Positions 18,910-30,292 of a stretch of 64,000 nucleotides of DNA are shown here, piece after piece. Below the pieces are notes generated by a model. That model saw only the letters and a program-made list of their open reading frames with translations. It made no database searches and had not been told where the DNA came from. The translations under genes and the position numbers were made by a program. Every line of letters begins with the position of its first letter. The first letter of the stretch is position 1. The stretch is taken from contig NZ_CP058529.1 of assembly GCF_013401515.1 (NCBI RefSeq), positions 310,001-374,000 on the forward strand. Reading direction: 5' to 3'. This DNA comes from Halorarum halophilum. Its GTDB lineage: Archaea > Halobacteriota > Halobacteria > Halobacteriales > Haloferacaceae.

Positions 18910-20529
18910 TTACTTACTGGAGACCGTGTCGACGTCGATGAACTCGTCGTTCCGGGGCTGCCACTCGATTCCGTTCGAGACCCCGTAAACGCTGAACTGC
19001 TGGTGCATGAACACCCACGGTGCGAGGTCGTGGAGAAGCTGATTAGCCTCTCGAAGGATCGCTTCCCGCTTCTCCAAGTCGGACTCGTTCTGAGCCTCTT
19101 CCATGAGCGCATCGACTTCGTCGTTCTCGAGGACCGTCAGCGCGCCGTTAGAGGCCAGCAGGGGAATGATTGTCTGTGAGGCGTCGAACTCCCCATTGCC
19201 CCAGCCGAGAAGGTTGAAGTGTGGCTTATCCTCGATGTTACCCGTCGTTATGTCCTGCACCAACGAGGAAAACTCCCGCTGTTCGAGTTCACAGGAGACG
19301 TTCGACAACGAATCAATCTGGCTGGCCGCAGCTTGTGCAATCTCGACGTCCTTCAGATATCGCCCAATCGGTGTCTGGAGCGTGATCTCGACACCGGCGT
19401 GACCGGACTCCTCGACTAGTCGTTCGGCCTCATCGGGGTCGTAGGGGTACGGATCGACATCGGGATTGTAGCCTGTGAACGCCTCGAGCGTCGGCTGACC
19501 GGTGATCGAACCGAATCCGTTGAGAACGTTCTCGATAATCCCCTCGACGTCGACGGCGTAGTTCATTGCCTGCCGGAACTGCTGGCTCGAGAACGGCTCA
19601 ACGTCGTAGCGCATCTGGAGGAAGATAACTCGCGTACTCGGCACCGCGTTAATCGACGCGACGTCGGACCCTTCGACCCGAGAGACTTCCTGTGGCGGTA
19701 CATTGGTGACGATGTCAGACTCCTCGGCGAGTAATCGGTTGACGCGGGTGCTGGACTCGCCGGATGCACTGAGTGTTACCTCGTCAACTTCGGCTTTCTC
19801 ACCCCAGTAGTCCTCGTACGTTTCGAAGGTAACCTGGTTGCCGGAATCGTAGTTCGAGAGTTGGAATGGCCCAGTACCGTTCGTGTTCCGGTTGATGAAA
19901 TCCGAGTCGTTCTCTTCGATCCAGGACTGTTGCATGATTTCCCCGTTCGTGGCGAACAACTGGAAGACGATCGGATTGAGGCCGTCGAAGATAACGGTAA
20001 CCTCCCCGTCTCCAGCCTCGACCTCACTTACGGCGCCGAGGTCGTTTGCCTGGGGGCTAGAAATATCGACATCCTCGAAGACGATCCGACGGATGCTGTA
20101 TGCGACGTCTTCGGCGGTGAGCGAATCACCGCTATGGAAGGTTACGTTGTCACGGAGGGTGAATCGGGCAACCCCTGGCTCAACGCGCTCCCAGTCCGTC
20201 GCGAGGCTCTCGATGATACCGCCCTCCTTGTCGCGGTCCATCAACCCTTCGTAGGCCTGGCCCACGATGATTTCTGTGTTCGTCTCGGCGTGGTCCTGGG
20301 GATCGAGTCCAGAGTCCATCTGGCCCATCGTGACCCCGACAGAGAACGTTCCTTCCGCATCGCCCCCGTTGCCAGCGCCGTTCCCGCTGCTGTCTCCGGT
20401 CGTATCACTTTGTTCCTCTGTCTGGTCCGGCTGGTCCGAATCGCTCGAACACCCTGCGAGCGCAACAGCGGCCGTCGCCGATCCTGCAGTCCGAAGGAAC
20501 CGTCGCCTCGTTGTGTCGTCGTTGGACAT
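18910..20529 (-). CDS. dppA: Peptide ABC transporter substrate-binding lipoprotein (DppA-like)
   Basis: The 539-residue extracellular binding protein begins with a twin-arginine signal (TTRRRFLRTAG, Arg 8-10) and a lipobox ending AGC with lipidated Cys27, then a Ser/Asp/Gly-rich linker. The mature part is a family-5 solute-binding protein: YEGLMDRDKEGGIIESLA, FTLRDNVTFHSGDSLTAEDV and FRQAMNYAVDVEGI are all standard SBP_bac_5 segments. Tat export is usual for haloarchaeal lipoproteins. It is first in the operon with a strong TATA box upstream, and composition is lower in GC than the neighbouring genes. Confidence 0.94.
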   Translation of the reverse strand: MSNDDTTRRRFLRTAGSATAAVALAGCSSDSDQPDQTEEQSDTTGDSSGNGAGNGGDAEGTFSVGVTMGQMDSGLDPQDHAETNTEIIVGQAYEGLMDRDKEGGIIESLATDWERVEPGVARFTLRDNVTFHSGDSLTAEDVAYSIRRIVFEDVDISSPQANDLGAVSEVEAGDGEVTVIFDGLNPIVFQLFATNGEIMQQSWIEENDSDFINRNTNGTGPFQLSNYDSGNQVTFETYEDYWGEKAEVDEVTLSASGESSTRVNRLLAEESDIVTNVPPQEVSRVEGSDVASINAVPSTRVIFLQMRYDVEPFSSQQFRQAMNYAVDVEGIIENVLNGFGSITGQPTLEAFTGYNPDVDPYPYDPDEAERLVEESGHAGVEITLQTPIGRYLKDVEIAQAAASQIDSLSNVSCELEQREFSSLVQDITTGNIEDKPHFNLLGWGNGEFDASQTIIPLLASNGALTVLENDEVDALMEEAQNESDLEKREAILREANQLLHDLAPWVFMHQQFSVYGVSNGIEWQPRNDEFIDVDTVSSK

Positions 20530-20552
20530 GAGAGGGAGGTAGACTGACGGTA

Positions 20553-20566
20553 ACTTATATATATGG
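20553..20566 (-). promoter_or_regulatory. TATA promoter of the dpp operon
   Basis: The minus strand reads CATATATATAAG, a near-ideal TATA box centred about 31 bases before ATG 20529. This implies a transcript with only a few leader bases and covers dppA-B-C-D-F. Confidence 0.6.
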
Positions 20567-20724
20567 GTTGGACGCTACGAATTCTATAAATAAATTGACT
20601 GAACGGTATAGTGGAGAATCTTGAGAATCATGATCGCGTCGAGAATTCCGATTCTCTGGACACCAGGCCGACGGGAAATCCGTTTTGATTGTCCCCCGAT
20701 GCCACGCTCACTCCATCGTCGGTG

Positions 20725-22977
<2,253 letters not shown>

Positions 22978-23021
22978 GGTCTGGGGTCCGCAGCACCGAT
23001 GAAAAAGCTACCGAGCAAACA

Positions 23022-24314
23022 TCAGTGCACGGGCGCCGTTCCGCTATCCCGCACGCCCCCAGTTCCGTCGTCGTCGGTGTCGTCGTCGACCAGGTTCTCG
23101 GCCGGGACGAACTCGTCGAAGCCGTCACCGCCGCTCGCGTCGCCGCCCGACCGGTCACCGTGACCGCCGACGCCCCCGCCTCCGGTGCCGCCGCCGGGGG
23201 CGTCGGTGGCGTTCCCGCCGTCGCCGTCGTCCTCTCTGTAGGGGCCGAGCGTATCGTACCGGGAGTCGAACCCGGCGAGCGACGCCAGCTGGTACGTCCG
23301 GAGGTACGTCTGCGTCAACACGTTCAGCGGCAGGAAGACGAACACGAAGTACAGCGGGAGTCCGACCGCGAGGCCAGCAACCACGCCCACGCCGACGCCG
23401 AGGTTCGTCGCCACGGTCCCGCCCACGATGGCGCCAGCGGCGAGGCCGACCGCGACAGCGACGATCCCCACCGGAATCAGTCCGACCAGCGTGAGGAGGC
23501 CGGTGACGAGGGAGACGCCGATGCCGACCAGCAGGTGCATGAGGAGGTACACCACAGTCTGGGTCTTCTCGCTCGCGACCAGCGACCAGACCCGCGACCA
23601 GCCGGCCAGGACGCCCGAATCGTCGACCCACATCACGGGGACGACGAACTGCGTCGTGAGGCCCATCACGACCGCGAACAGCAACACCCAGAGGATGAAC
23701 AGCACCACTGCTCCGACGATCAGGGGGACGTTGAGGTTCGACGACGGACCGGCCTCGGCGTAGAAGAACGCGGCTGCACCGACGGCGACGATGGGTATCG
23801 CGAACACGACGGACACGGCGATCTGGAAGACGAGCAGCCGAATCCCCTTCCAGAAGTTGCGCTTGAACGGTCCGCGGACCCGGACGTCGTCGGTCGCGAT
23901 GGCCTCGACGAAGACGAACTGGAGGACGGGTGTCGCGATGGTGAACAGCAGCACGAGCAGCAAGAGCGCCGCGACGGCGAGGAGTCCGACGAAGCCGAGC
24001 GCGAACGGGAGTCCACCGGGACCGGGCGGACCGACCTGTGCGAGCGTTCCCAACGCCGGCGATCCCCCATCGCCGAACAGCGGGGCCAGGGCGAACGACC
24101 CTCCGCTCGATCGGCCAGGCCCGCCGCCTGAGCCGGTGTACTGGCCGGCCGAGTTCGCGAACTGGAAGGTGTTCTGCACTCCCGCGCCCCCGCCGCCGCC
24201 GATGAACAGCGTGATGAGGGCGAGCCGGGCCCAGCGCCCGAGCGAGAACGGGAACAGGAACGCCTTCGTGGCGTCCAACGCGTCGTCGATGGCGTCAACT
24301 GCGTACCACGACAT
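23022..24314 (-). CDS. Haloarchaeal multi-pass membrane protein with acidic tail
   Basis: From ATG 24314 (MSWYAVDAIDDALDATKAFLFP) the protein has a long extracytoplasmic Gly/Ser-rich stretch (FIGGGGGAGVQNTFQF... about 30-90). Five to six membrane helices follow between about 100 and 330, then a Gly/Asp-rich disordered tail of about 90 residues. The N-terminus and layout match an uncharacterised family conserved in haloarchaea (I recall it as DUF7544). No catalytic motif is visible. The upstream ATG at 24353 gives 13 atypical residues and was not used. Confidence 0.78.
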   Translation of the reverse strand: MSWYAVDAIDDALDATKAFLFPFSLGRWARLALITLFIGGGGGAGVQNTFQFANSAGQYTGSGGGPGRSSGGSFALAPLFGDGGSPALGTLAQVGPPGPGGLPFALGFVGLLAVAALLLLVLLFTIATPVLQFVFVEAIATDDVRVRGPFKRNFWKGIRLLVFQIAVSVVFAIPIVAVGAAAFFYAEAGPSSNLNVPLIVGAVVLFILWVLLFAVVMGLTTQFVVPVMWVDDSGVLAGWSRVWSLVASEKTQTVVYLLMHLLVGIGVSLVTGLLTLVGLIPVGIVAVAVGLAAGAIVGGTVATNLGVGVGVVAGLAVGLPLYFVFVFLPLNVLTQTYLRTYQLASLAGFDSRYDTLGPYREDDGDGGNATDAPGGGTGGGGVGGHGDRSGGDASGGDGFDEFVPAENLVDDDTDDDGTGGVRDSGTAPVH

Positions 24315-24413
24315 GGTCGTGAACCCTCGCCAACAGACCATGAAGCTTGTCACCGACGTCTCGGCGATTCGCGGGCGATCCCTGGGCAGCGACCGGGTTC
24401 GTGACTTCGGCCG

Positions 24414-25508
24414 TCAGGGGTTCATGATCGCCGGTCGCTCGATCGAGAGCCCGCCGACCTCGACGGTGTCGGTCGGCCACTGTCCCGTCGCGGTCAGCAC
24501 CTCGACGCCGTCGTCGGTCACCAGCGCCGTGTCCTCGCTCTTCGCCCCCTGGACCGTCGGGTTCCAGGCGTACGCCGCGTTCGGGACCACCGGCGCGTCG
24601 CTCCCGGGGGTGCCGAACCACTCCCGGCCCGCGTAGCCGGTCGCGCCACCCTGGTGGTGGTGGCGCCACTCGCCCTCGTACCCCTCGGCCGCGTAGGCGT
24701 CCCGGATCTCCGCGAACACATCGCCGGCGGTACCGTCCTCCCGGGCGGCCTCCCGCGTCGCGGCGAGCGCACGAGTCTCGACGCGCTGTGCGGCCGCGTG
24801 ACGCTCGGTCAGCCACTCCGGCGGGTCGAAGGCGACGGTCCTCGTCAGCGAGGCGTGGAGACCCCCGCGGCGGGCGGTGACGATGACGACCGCGTACTCC
24901 CCGAGCGCCGCGTCGGTCGGCGTCGGGTGGCGGTACTCCTGCGCCCGCTCCCCGCCGCCGACGAGGACGACGGGTGCGTCGATGTTCCGCGACGCGAGCG
25001 AGATGCGGAGCCCCGCCGCCACCTCGTGTTCGGTGTCGCCCGGTTCCAGTTCCCGGCAGACCGTCTCGAGCGCCAGCGCGGCCTCCTGCCCGAGGGCGCG
25101 GTACCGGCGAACGTCGTCCTCGGCGAGTCGAAGCCGCAGGCGCGTCGGGTCCACGGGGTCCAGTCCGGGCACGTCGAAGTCGGCGGCGGCGGGCGTCGGC
25201 GAGCGCGCGGCGACGGACTCGGACAGCTCCGCCTCGTACCAGTCGTCGGCCGCGACGCTCATCGAGAGCTCCGCCGGGAGTTCCTCCGCGGCGAGCCGCG
25301 CCGCCTCGATGTTGTTCGTCACGACGGCCCACTCGCCGTCGCCGAGGTAGCCGATCGCCGCGTCGCCCACGTCGGCGGCGGCGTTCACCCAGTTCTTCCC
25401 CCCGGTCGCCCACGCGAACGCGTTCGGGCGCGCGAACCACACTGCCTCGTATCCCTCCGCCGCGAGGAACCGTTCCAGTCGTTCCTCGCGGTCGTCGATG
25501 TCTACCAT
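24414..25508 (-). CDS. Divergent M24 (Xaa-Pro peptidase-like) protein lacking standard metal ligands
   Basis: The 364-residue protein has a creatinase-like N-terminal domain (ERLERFLAAEGYEAVWFARPNAFAWATGG) and a pita-bread C-terminal domain. In the metal site, the segment corresponding to the two Asp ligands reads VIVTARRGGLHASLTRTV, with neither Asp. The His region is HHHQGGATGY and the glutamate region is GAKSEDTALV. Hydrolysis of prolyl peptides is therefore doubtful; it belongs to a subfamily with an altered site. The start is ATG 25508, three codons into the longer frame. Confidence 0.85.
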   Translation of the reverse strand: MVDIDDREERLERFLAAEGYEAVWFARPNAFAWATGGKNWVNAAADVGDAAIGYLGDGEWAVVTNNIEAARLAAEELPAELSMSVAADDWYEAELSESVAARSPTPAAADFDVPGLDPVDPTRLRLRLAEDDVRRYRALGQEAALALETVCRELEPGDTEHEVAAGLRISLASRNIDAPVVLVGGGERAQEYRHPTPTDAALGEYAVVIVTARRGGLHASLTRTVAFDPPEWLTERHAAAQRVETRALAATREAAREDGTAGDVFAEIRDAYAAEGYEGEWRHHHQGGATGYAGREWFGTPGSDAPVVPNAAYAWNPTVQGAKSEDTALVTDDGVEVLTATGQWPTDTVEVGGLSIERPAIMNP

Positions 25509-25638
25509 CGCGCACACCTGGTGTCGGCGTCGGCTTGAATCCCGGCGGTCGCGGCGGACGCCGCTCGGGGCGGCCAGCGGGCGGCAAACCGCACGCGGAC
25601 CGAACCCCTAAAGGCGGGCGGGCGTGACGAGCGCAGTA

Positions 25639-26598
25639 ATGGCTACCACGCTCGGGACCGCGAGCGCGGCCCCCGGCGAGTTCGACACGGGGCGGCTCGA
25701 GGTCGGCGAGACCCGGGACGGGACGACGGTCGGACTCCCGGTCGCGGTGCTCAACGGCGCCGGGGAGGGGAAGACGCTCTACGTGCAGGCTGTCAGCGAC
25801 GGGGACGAACTGAACGGACTCGGCGTTATCAACCGGTTCGTCCCGCAGGTCGACCCGGCCGAACTGACGGGCGAGATCCTCGTCGTCGGCATCGTGAACT
25901 ACCACGCGTTCCAGGTCGCCGAGCACCGGAACCCCATCGACGACACGAAGATGAACCGGGCGTACCCCGGCGACGCGAACGGCACCTCCTCCGAGCGCAT
26001 CGCCGCCGCGACGTTCAACGCGGCCAAGCGGGCGGACCTCATCGTCGACCTCCACCAGGGGTCGACCAGCCGGATGATCGACGAGGTCCGGGTACGCTGC
26101 GGCCCGCGTCACGGGGTCCACCGCGACTGTCTCGAACTCGCGAAGGCGTTCGGCGTCGGGTACGTTCTCGACCAGAAGGGCCCCGACGGCCAGCTCGCCC
26201 GCGTCGGCCCCGACGAGGGCATCCCGACGATCGATCCGGAGCTCGGCGGTGCGGTCGGCTGGGACGAGGGAAGCATCGAACTCGGCGTGGAGGGGCTGTT
26301 CCGCGTCCTGCGCTTCTACGGTTTCCTCGACGGCGACGTCGGCCTCTCGAAGCAGACGCGCGCCAGCGGCTTCGACCAGTACGGCTCCCCGTCGGGCGGG
26401 CTGGTGCGATTTCGGAAGGACCTCGGCGACCGCGTCGCGGTCGGCGACACCCTGTTCGAGGTGACCGACCCGTTCGGGACCCTGAAGGGTCGCGTGACCG
26501 CCGACGCGGACGGGATCTTCTGGCGGACGCGCCGCCTCCCGCAGGTCGCGACCGGCGAGTACGTCTGCTCGGTCGGCACCGACGTCGACGAGTTCTAG
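25639..26598 (+). CDS. Succinylglutamate desuccinylase/aspartoacylase family protein
   Basis: The 319-residue protein has the M14-like zinc deacylase fold: MNRAYPGD at 105-112 (the R/N substrate contacts), DLHQGS with His139 as zinc ligand, and a C-terminal beta-rich domain (GGLVRFRKDLGDRVAVGDTLFEV). The first zinc motif, usually HGDE, reads SDGDELNG here, so Asp54 stands where His is expected. The family cleaves N-acyl amino acids; the acyl substrate is not known. The start is ATG 25639 rather than the upstream GTG. Confidence 0.87.
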   Translation: MATTLGTASAAPGEFDTGRLEVGETRDGTTVGLPVAVLNGAGEGKTLYVQAVSDGDELNGLGVINRFVPQVDPAELTGEILVVGIVNYHAFQVAEHRNPIDDTKMNRAYPGDANGTSSERIAAATFNAAKRADLIVDLHQGSTSRMIDEVRVRCGPRHGVHRDCLELAKAFGVGYVLDQKGPDGQLARVGPDEGIPTIDPELGGAVGWDEGSIELGVEGLFRVLRFYGFLDGDVGLSKQTRASGFDQYGSPSGGLVRFRKDLGDRVAVGDTLFEVTDPFGTLKGRVTADADGIFWRTRRLPQVATGEYVCSVGTDVDEF

Positions 26599-26665
26599 GG
26601 GCGCCGTTCTCGGGCCCTCCCCGCCCGGTCGTCGTGTTCGGAAAATTCCTCGTGATCCCCGTGAC

Positions 26666-26932
26666 TCAGAACGCGCCGCCGCCGAGTTCCTCGAGGAGGG
26701 TCGCGGTCCCGACGTGGTCGTTCTCGTCGAACTCCTCGATCCGGAGACGGATCTTCGTGTCGACGAGATCGGGCGTCACGGCGTCCAGGCGGATGATCGT
26801 GTCGCCGATCCGGACGATGCCGGCGCCGTTCTCGTAGCCGGTGACGAACGCCGTGATCTCCTCGCCCGCACTGTACGTCGGCTTGTTCGTCCGGAACGAC
26901 CACCCCTCGAGGAAGGCACTCAGGCGGCTCAT
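26666..26932 (-). CDS. TRAM-like small protein coupled to antiporter
   Basis: The 88-residue protein contains a beta-barrel pattern resembling the TRAM (OB-fold RNA-binding) domain: AGEEITAFVTGYENGAGIVRIGDTIIRLD, then VDTKIRLRIEEFDENDHVGTATLLEEL. It starts at ATG 26932 inside an ATGA overlap with the NhaC-type antiporter stop, so the two are translationally coupled. I recall it as an uncharacterised haloarchaeal family (DUF7513). RNA binding is inferred from the fold only. Confidence 0.8.
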   Translation of the reverse strand: MSRLSAFLEGWSFRTNKPTYSAGEEITAFVTGYENGAGIVRIGDTIIRLDAVTPDLVDTKIRLRIEEFDENDHVGTATLLEELGGGAF

Positions 26933-28503
26933 ACGCGGGCCACCTCCCCGGACTCGCGGTCGGTGATGTACTCGAGGCCGAACCCGGTCAGCGCCGAGAG
27001 CAGGAAGACCGCGAAGAGCAGCCACCCGTGGAAGACGAAGGGCCACACCTCCGCCGGGTTGACGAGCATCGCCTGGGTGAACCAGTCGTACTGGTCCGGG
27101 AGCCCCGTCATCGCGGCGTAGCCGGCGAGGACGCCACCGCCCCACGGGAAGATGTACCCGAGCGCGGCGGTGTTGGCGTCGAGGATGTTCGCCCGTCGAT
27201 AGCCGTTGATGTTGAACCGCTGGCCGATCCTGGCGACGTAGGGCGCGATCGCGATCTCGGCGGCGGTGTTGATCGTGATCATGGCGTTCACTGACGCCGT
27301 GCCGAGCACCATCGTCGTCTCGGCCCGGCGGACGTTGGTCGCCACCCTGGCGAGCAGCCACTCCTGAATCGCATCGAACCCGCCGCCGCGGATCATGATC
27401 TGTGCGCCCGCGACGATAAGCAGGGTGAGGACGATCAGCGGGAAGAAGCTCAACGCCCCCTCGTAGAGGCTACCGCTGACGGCCGCCTCGTCGGGGACCA
27501 CCAGCTGGACGAACGGCAGGAACGCCAGCGACTGCGCGAGCTCCGAGTTCTCCGGCGCCCGGAAGACGATCATGTCGCTCACCGCTGCCAGCCCGAAGAC
27601 GACGTTGAGGACGAACGTCGTGATGATCCCCCAGGAGATCGCCTCGACGATGTGGCGGCCACTGATCGCGGTGACGATGACGACGCCGATCCCCAGCAGG
27701 TGGACGAGTCCGAGCGGGTTGCTGTTCTGGACCAGGATGTCCTGGCCCTGACTGACGTCGAACGGGCTCCCCATCATGTGACCGGCCACGACGTAGGCCG
27801 CGAGGGCGAACACGGCCGCGACGCTCGCGTACTTGAACCGGGAGGCTACGACGCCCCCAATGTCGGAGTCCTGGGTGACGGCGCTGACGATGGTCGTGTC
27901 GCTCACCGGCGCGAGGTTGTCGCCGAAGACCGCCCCCGAGAGGATCGCCCCGAACAGGAGGACCGGGTTCGCCCCGATGAGAACCCCCGTGGGGAAGAAG
28001 AGGGTCGTGAAGGCGATGGTCGTCCCGTAGCCGGTCCCGATACCGGTCGCGAGCAGGGCGGCGAGGAGGAACGTGGCCGCCGGAAACAGGTCCGCGCCGA
28101 TGCTGAGGGCGTCCGCGGCCCAGACGAGGCCGCTCACGAACCCGCCGGCCCGGAGGGTGTCGGCGAACATCCCGGCCCACAGCCAGGCGACGATCGCCGT
28201 CGCGGCGACCCGCCGGGTCATCCCCTCGAAGATCGTGTTCGCGTACCGCTTCCAGTCGCCCTTCACGAAGAACATCCCGACGATGAGCGCGAAGAGCATC
28301 CCGGAGACGAGACCGGTCGTATCGCCGATCTTGAGGACCCCGCTCTGGACGACTGCCCACACCACGAAGAGCGCGAGCGGCAGTGCGCTCATTCGCTTCC
28401 CGCCGTAGAACTCGATTCGCGGTTTCTGCCGGTCCTCCTCGGCCCGCGTCAGTTCCTCGTCGATACTCTCGTCCTCGTCACGGTCGTCGCGTCCTACTCC
28501 CAT
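26929..28503 (-). CDS. NhaC-family Na+/H+ antiporter-like transporter
   Basis: The 524-residue protein has an acidic N-terminal tail, then ten or more membrane helices. The ion-site segment FGDNLAPVSDTTIVSA (about 190) and its second-half counterpart, with VNAMITINTAAEIAIAPY and NILDANTAALGY, are features of the NhaC/Na+-H+ antiporter superfamily. It presumably expels Na+ or exchanges an organic acid; the substrate is not certain. A TATA element about 37 bp upstream and ATG 28503 mark the start. Its stop overlaps the TRAM-like gene. Confidence 0.88.
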   Translation of the reverse strand: MGVGRDDRDEDESIDEELTRAEEDRQKPRIEFYGGKRMSALPLALFVVWAVVQSGVLKIGDTTGLVSGMLFALIVGMFFVKGDWKRYANTIFEGMTRRVAATAIVAWLWAGMFADTLRAGGFVSGLVWAADALSIGADLFPAATFLLAALLATGIGTGYGTTIAFTTLFFPTGVLIGANPVLLFGAILSGAVFGDNLAPVSDTTIVSAVTQDSDIGGVVASRFKYASVAAVFALAAYVVAGHMMGSPFDVSQGQDILVQNSNPLGLVHLLGIGVVIVTAISGRHIVEAISWGIITTFVLNVVFGLAAVSDMIVFRAPENSELAQSLAFLPFVQLVVPDEAAVSGSLYEGALSFFPLIVLTLLIVAGAQIMIRGGGFDAIQEWLLARVATNVRRAETTMVLGTASVNAMITINTAAEIAIAPYVARIGQRFNINGYRRANILDANTAALGYIFPWGGGVLAGYAAMTGLPDQYDWFTQAMLVNPAEVWPFVFHGWLLFAVFLLSALTGFGLEYITDRESGEVARV

Positions 28504-28681
28504 GATTCGGCGTTGCATTCGATGTATTCCACCGATGCTATAACAATTATGTCTGTATTGGAGAAACTATTCCGAGGCGAAGCGTGTCGTCGTCACGGGA
28601 AGGGGTCCCGTCTCCCGGTGGGAATCCGCACCGTTTAGGCCGAGGAGTGAGTCGATGAACGCATCCGGTCTCATCACTAGT

Positions 28682-29767
28682 ATGACCACTCCGCCGCTCC
28701 GCTGTCCCGACTGTGGAACCGAGTACGCGGACCGCTGGCGTTGCGAGTGTGGCCACCCGCTGGAGTACGCCGAGCGACCGCTCCCGGACTCTCCCGCGCC
28801 CGACCCGGCCGAATTCGACGCGCGGGACGGCCTGTGGTCGTTCGCGGAGTTCGTCCCCGAGTCGCCGAAGGCGACGCTCGGCGAGGGGATGACGCCGCTC
28901 GTCGAGGCGTCCGAGTGGGACGCGGAGTTCAAACTCGAGTACGTCTTCCCGACGGGGTCGTTCAAGGACCGCGGCGCCACGGTCACCGTCTCGCGCGCGG
29001 CCGACCTCGGCGTCGGGAAGGTGGTCGAGGACTCGTCGGGGAACGCCGGCGCCGCCGTCGCGACGTATGCCGCGCGGGCCGGTATCGACGCCGACATCTA
29101 CGTTCCAGCCTCCGTGAAGGACGCGAAACTCCGCGCCATCCGCCGGGCCGGGGCGACCCCGGTGACCGTCGAGGGGCCGCGACGGGCGACGACGGACGTC
29201 TGTATCGAGGCCGTCCGGGACGGTGACGGCTGGTACGCGAGCCATGCGTGGAATCCTGCGTTCTTCGCGGGCACGGCGACGTTCGCCTACGAGACCGCGC
29301 TCCAGCGCGACTGGACGGTCCCGGACGCCGTCGTTCTGCCACTCGGACACGGCACGCTGTTCCTCGGCGCCTACCGGGGGTTTCGCGCGCTGGAGGAGGC
29401 GGGCTGGACCGACTCGGTGCCGCGGCTCCTCGGCGCGCAGGCGGCCGGCTACGCGCCCATCGCTGCCGAACTCCACGGCGACGACGCGGTCGACGGGGAC
29501 AACGACGCGGCCGACGGGATCCAGATCGACGAGCCGGTCCGGCGGGCCGAGATCCTCGACGCGATCGCCGACACCGACGGCGACGCGATCGCGCTGGAGT
29601 CCGCCCCGGTCGAGCGGGAACTCGACCGCCTGCACGCCGCCGGCTTCTACACCGAACCCACGTCCGCGGTCGCGCCAGCGGCGCTACTCGAGTACCGGGA
29701 GCGGGGGGTTCTCGCCCCGGACGACGACGTGGTCGTGCCGCTGACCGGGAGCGGGCTGAAGAACTGA
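28682..29767 (+). CDS. Threonine synthase-like PLP enzyme
   Basis: The 361-residue protein starts with a zinc ribbon (Cys 8, 11, 21, 23), then a fold-type II PLP domain: TLGEGMTPLVEASEWD, GSFKDRGAT with Schiff-base Lys95, EDSSGNAGAAVATYAARAG as phosphate/PLP-binding loop, and the terminal VPLTGSGLKN. That architecture is threonine synthase (O-phosphohomoserine to threonine). The enzyme is shorter than canonical ThrC and related lyases look alike, so the substrate is inferred. Start ATG 28682. The Nudix gene follows four bases after the stop. Confidence 0.85.
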   Translation: MTTPPLRCPDCGTEYADRWRCECGHPLEYAERPLPDSPAPDPAEFDARDGLWSFAEFVPESPKATLGEGMTPLVEASEWDAEFKLEYVFPTGSFKDRGATVTVSRAADLGVGKVVEDSSGNAGAAVATYAARAGIDADIYVPASVKDAKLRAIRRAGATPVTVEGPRRATTDVCIEAVRDGDGWYASHAWNPAFFAGTATFAYETALQRDWTVPDAVVLPLGHGTLFLGAYRGFRALEEAGWTDSVPRLLGAQAAGYAPIAAELHGDDAVDGDNDAADGIQIDEPVRRAEILDAIADTDGDAIALESAPVERELDRLHAAGFYTEPTSAVAPAALLEYRERGVLAPDDDVVVPLTGSGLKN

Positions 29768-29770
29768 TTG

Positions 29771-30292
29771 ATGATCACGGTACCCGGAACCCACTGTCCG
29801 CTGTGTGGCGCCGAACTCGGTCGCGCCGAGGTCGAGGGTCGCGACCGCCGGTACTGCCCGGACTGCGACCGCATCGTCTGGCAGAACAGCCGGCCCGTCG
29901 CGGGGATCGCCGTCGTCGACGCCGACCGAGTGCTACTGGTCGAGCGCGCGACGGAGCCCGATTTCGGAACGTGGGGGATCCCCGGCGGGAACATCGAGTA
30001 CGACGAACCGCCCGACGTCGGCGCGGCCCGCGAACTGGAGGAGGAGACCGGCGTCGGGGTCGACCCCGACGACCTCGAACTGTTCCGCACTGACCACGTC
30101 GCTCGCGGTGGGAGGGGACTCGTCGCGGTGCGGTACGTCGTCGCCCGCGCGGACACGACCGGCGAACCAGCCGCCCGCCAGGAGGTGAGCGACGCCCGGT
30201 TCGCCGCGCCCGAGTGGTTCGCCGGAACCGAGGCCGGAGTCGCCCCGATCGACCGGAACGCGGTCCGGGACGCGAGCGGCCGGTTCGACTAG
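29771..30292 (+). CDS. Nudix hydrolase with N-terminal zinc ribbon
   Basis: Zinc-ribbon Cys at 9, 12, 29 and 32 precede a complete Nudix box: Gly73, Glu79, then REL-EEETGV at 87-95, matching GX5EX7REUXEEXGU. It hydrolyses a nucleoside diphosphate linked to another moiety; the Zn-ribbon form resembles NudC-type NADH pyrophosphatases, but at 173 residues it is short. ATG 29771 is used rather than a TTG three bases earlier. Its TAG stop is part of a CTAG palindrome shared with the convergent tiaS stop. Confidence 0.92.
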   Translation: MITVPGTHCPLCGAELGRAEVEGRDRRYCPDCDRIVWQNSRPVAGIAVVDADRVLLVERATEPDFGTWGIPGGNIEYDEPPDVGAARELEEETGVGVDPDDLELFRTDHVARGGRGLVAVRYVVARADTTGEPAARQEVSDARFAAPEWFAGTEAGVAPIDRNAVRDASGRFD

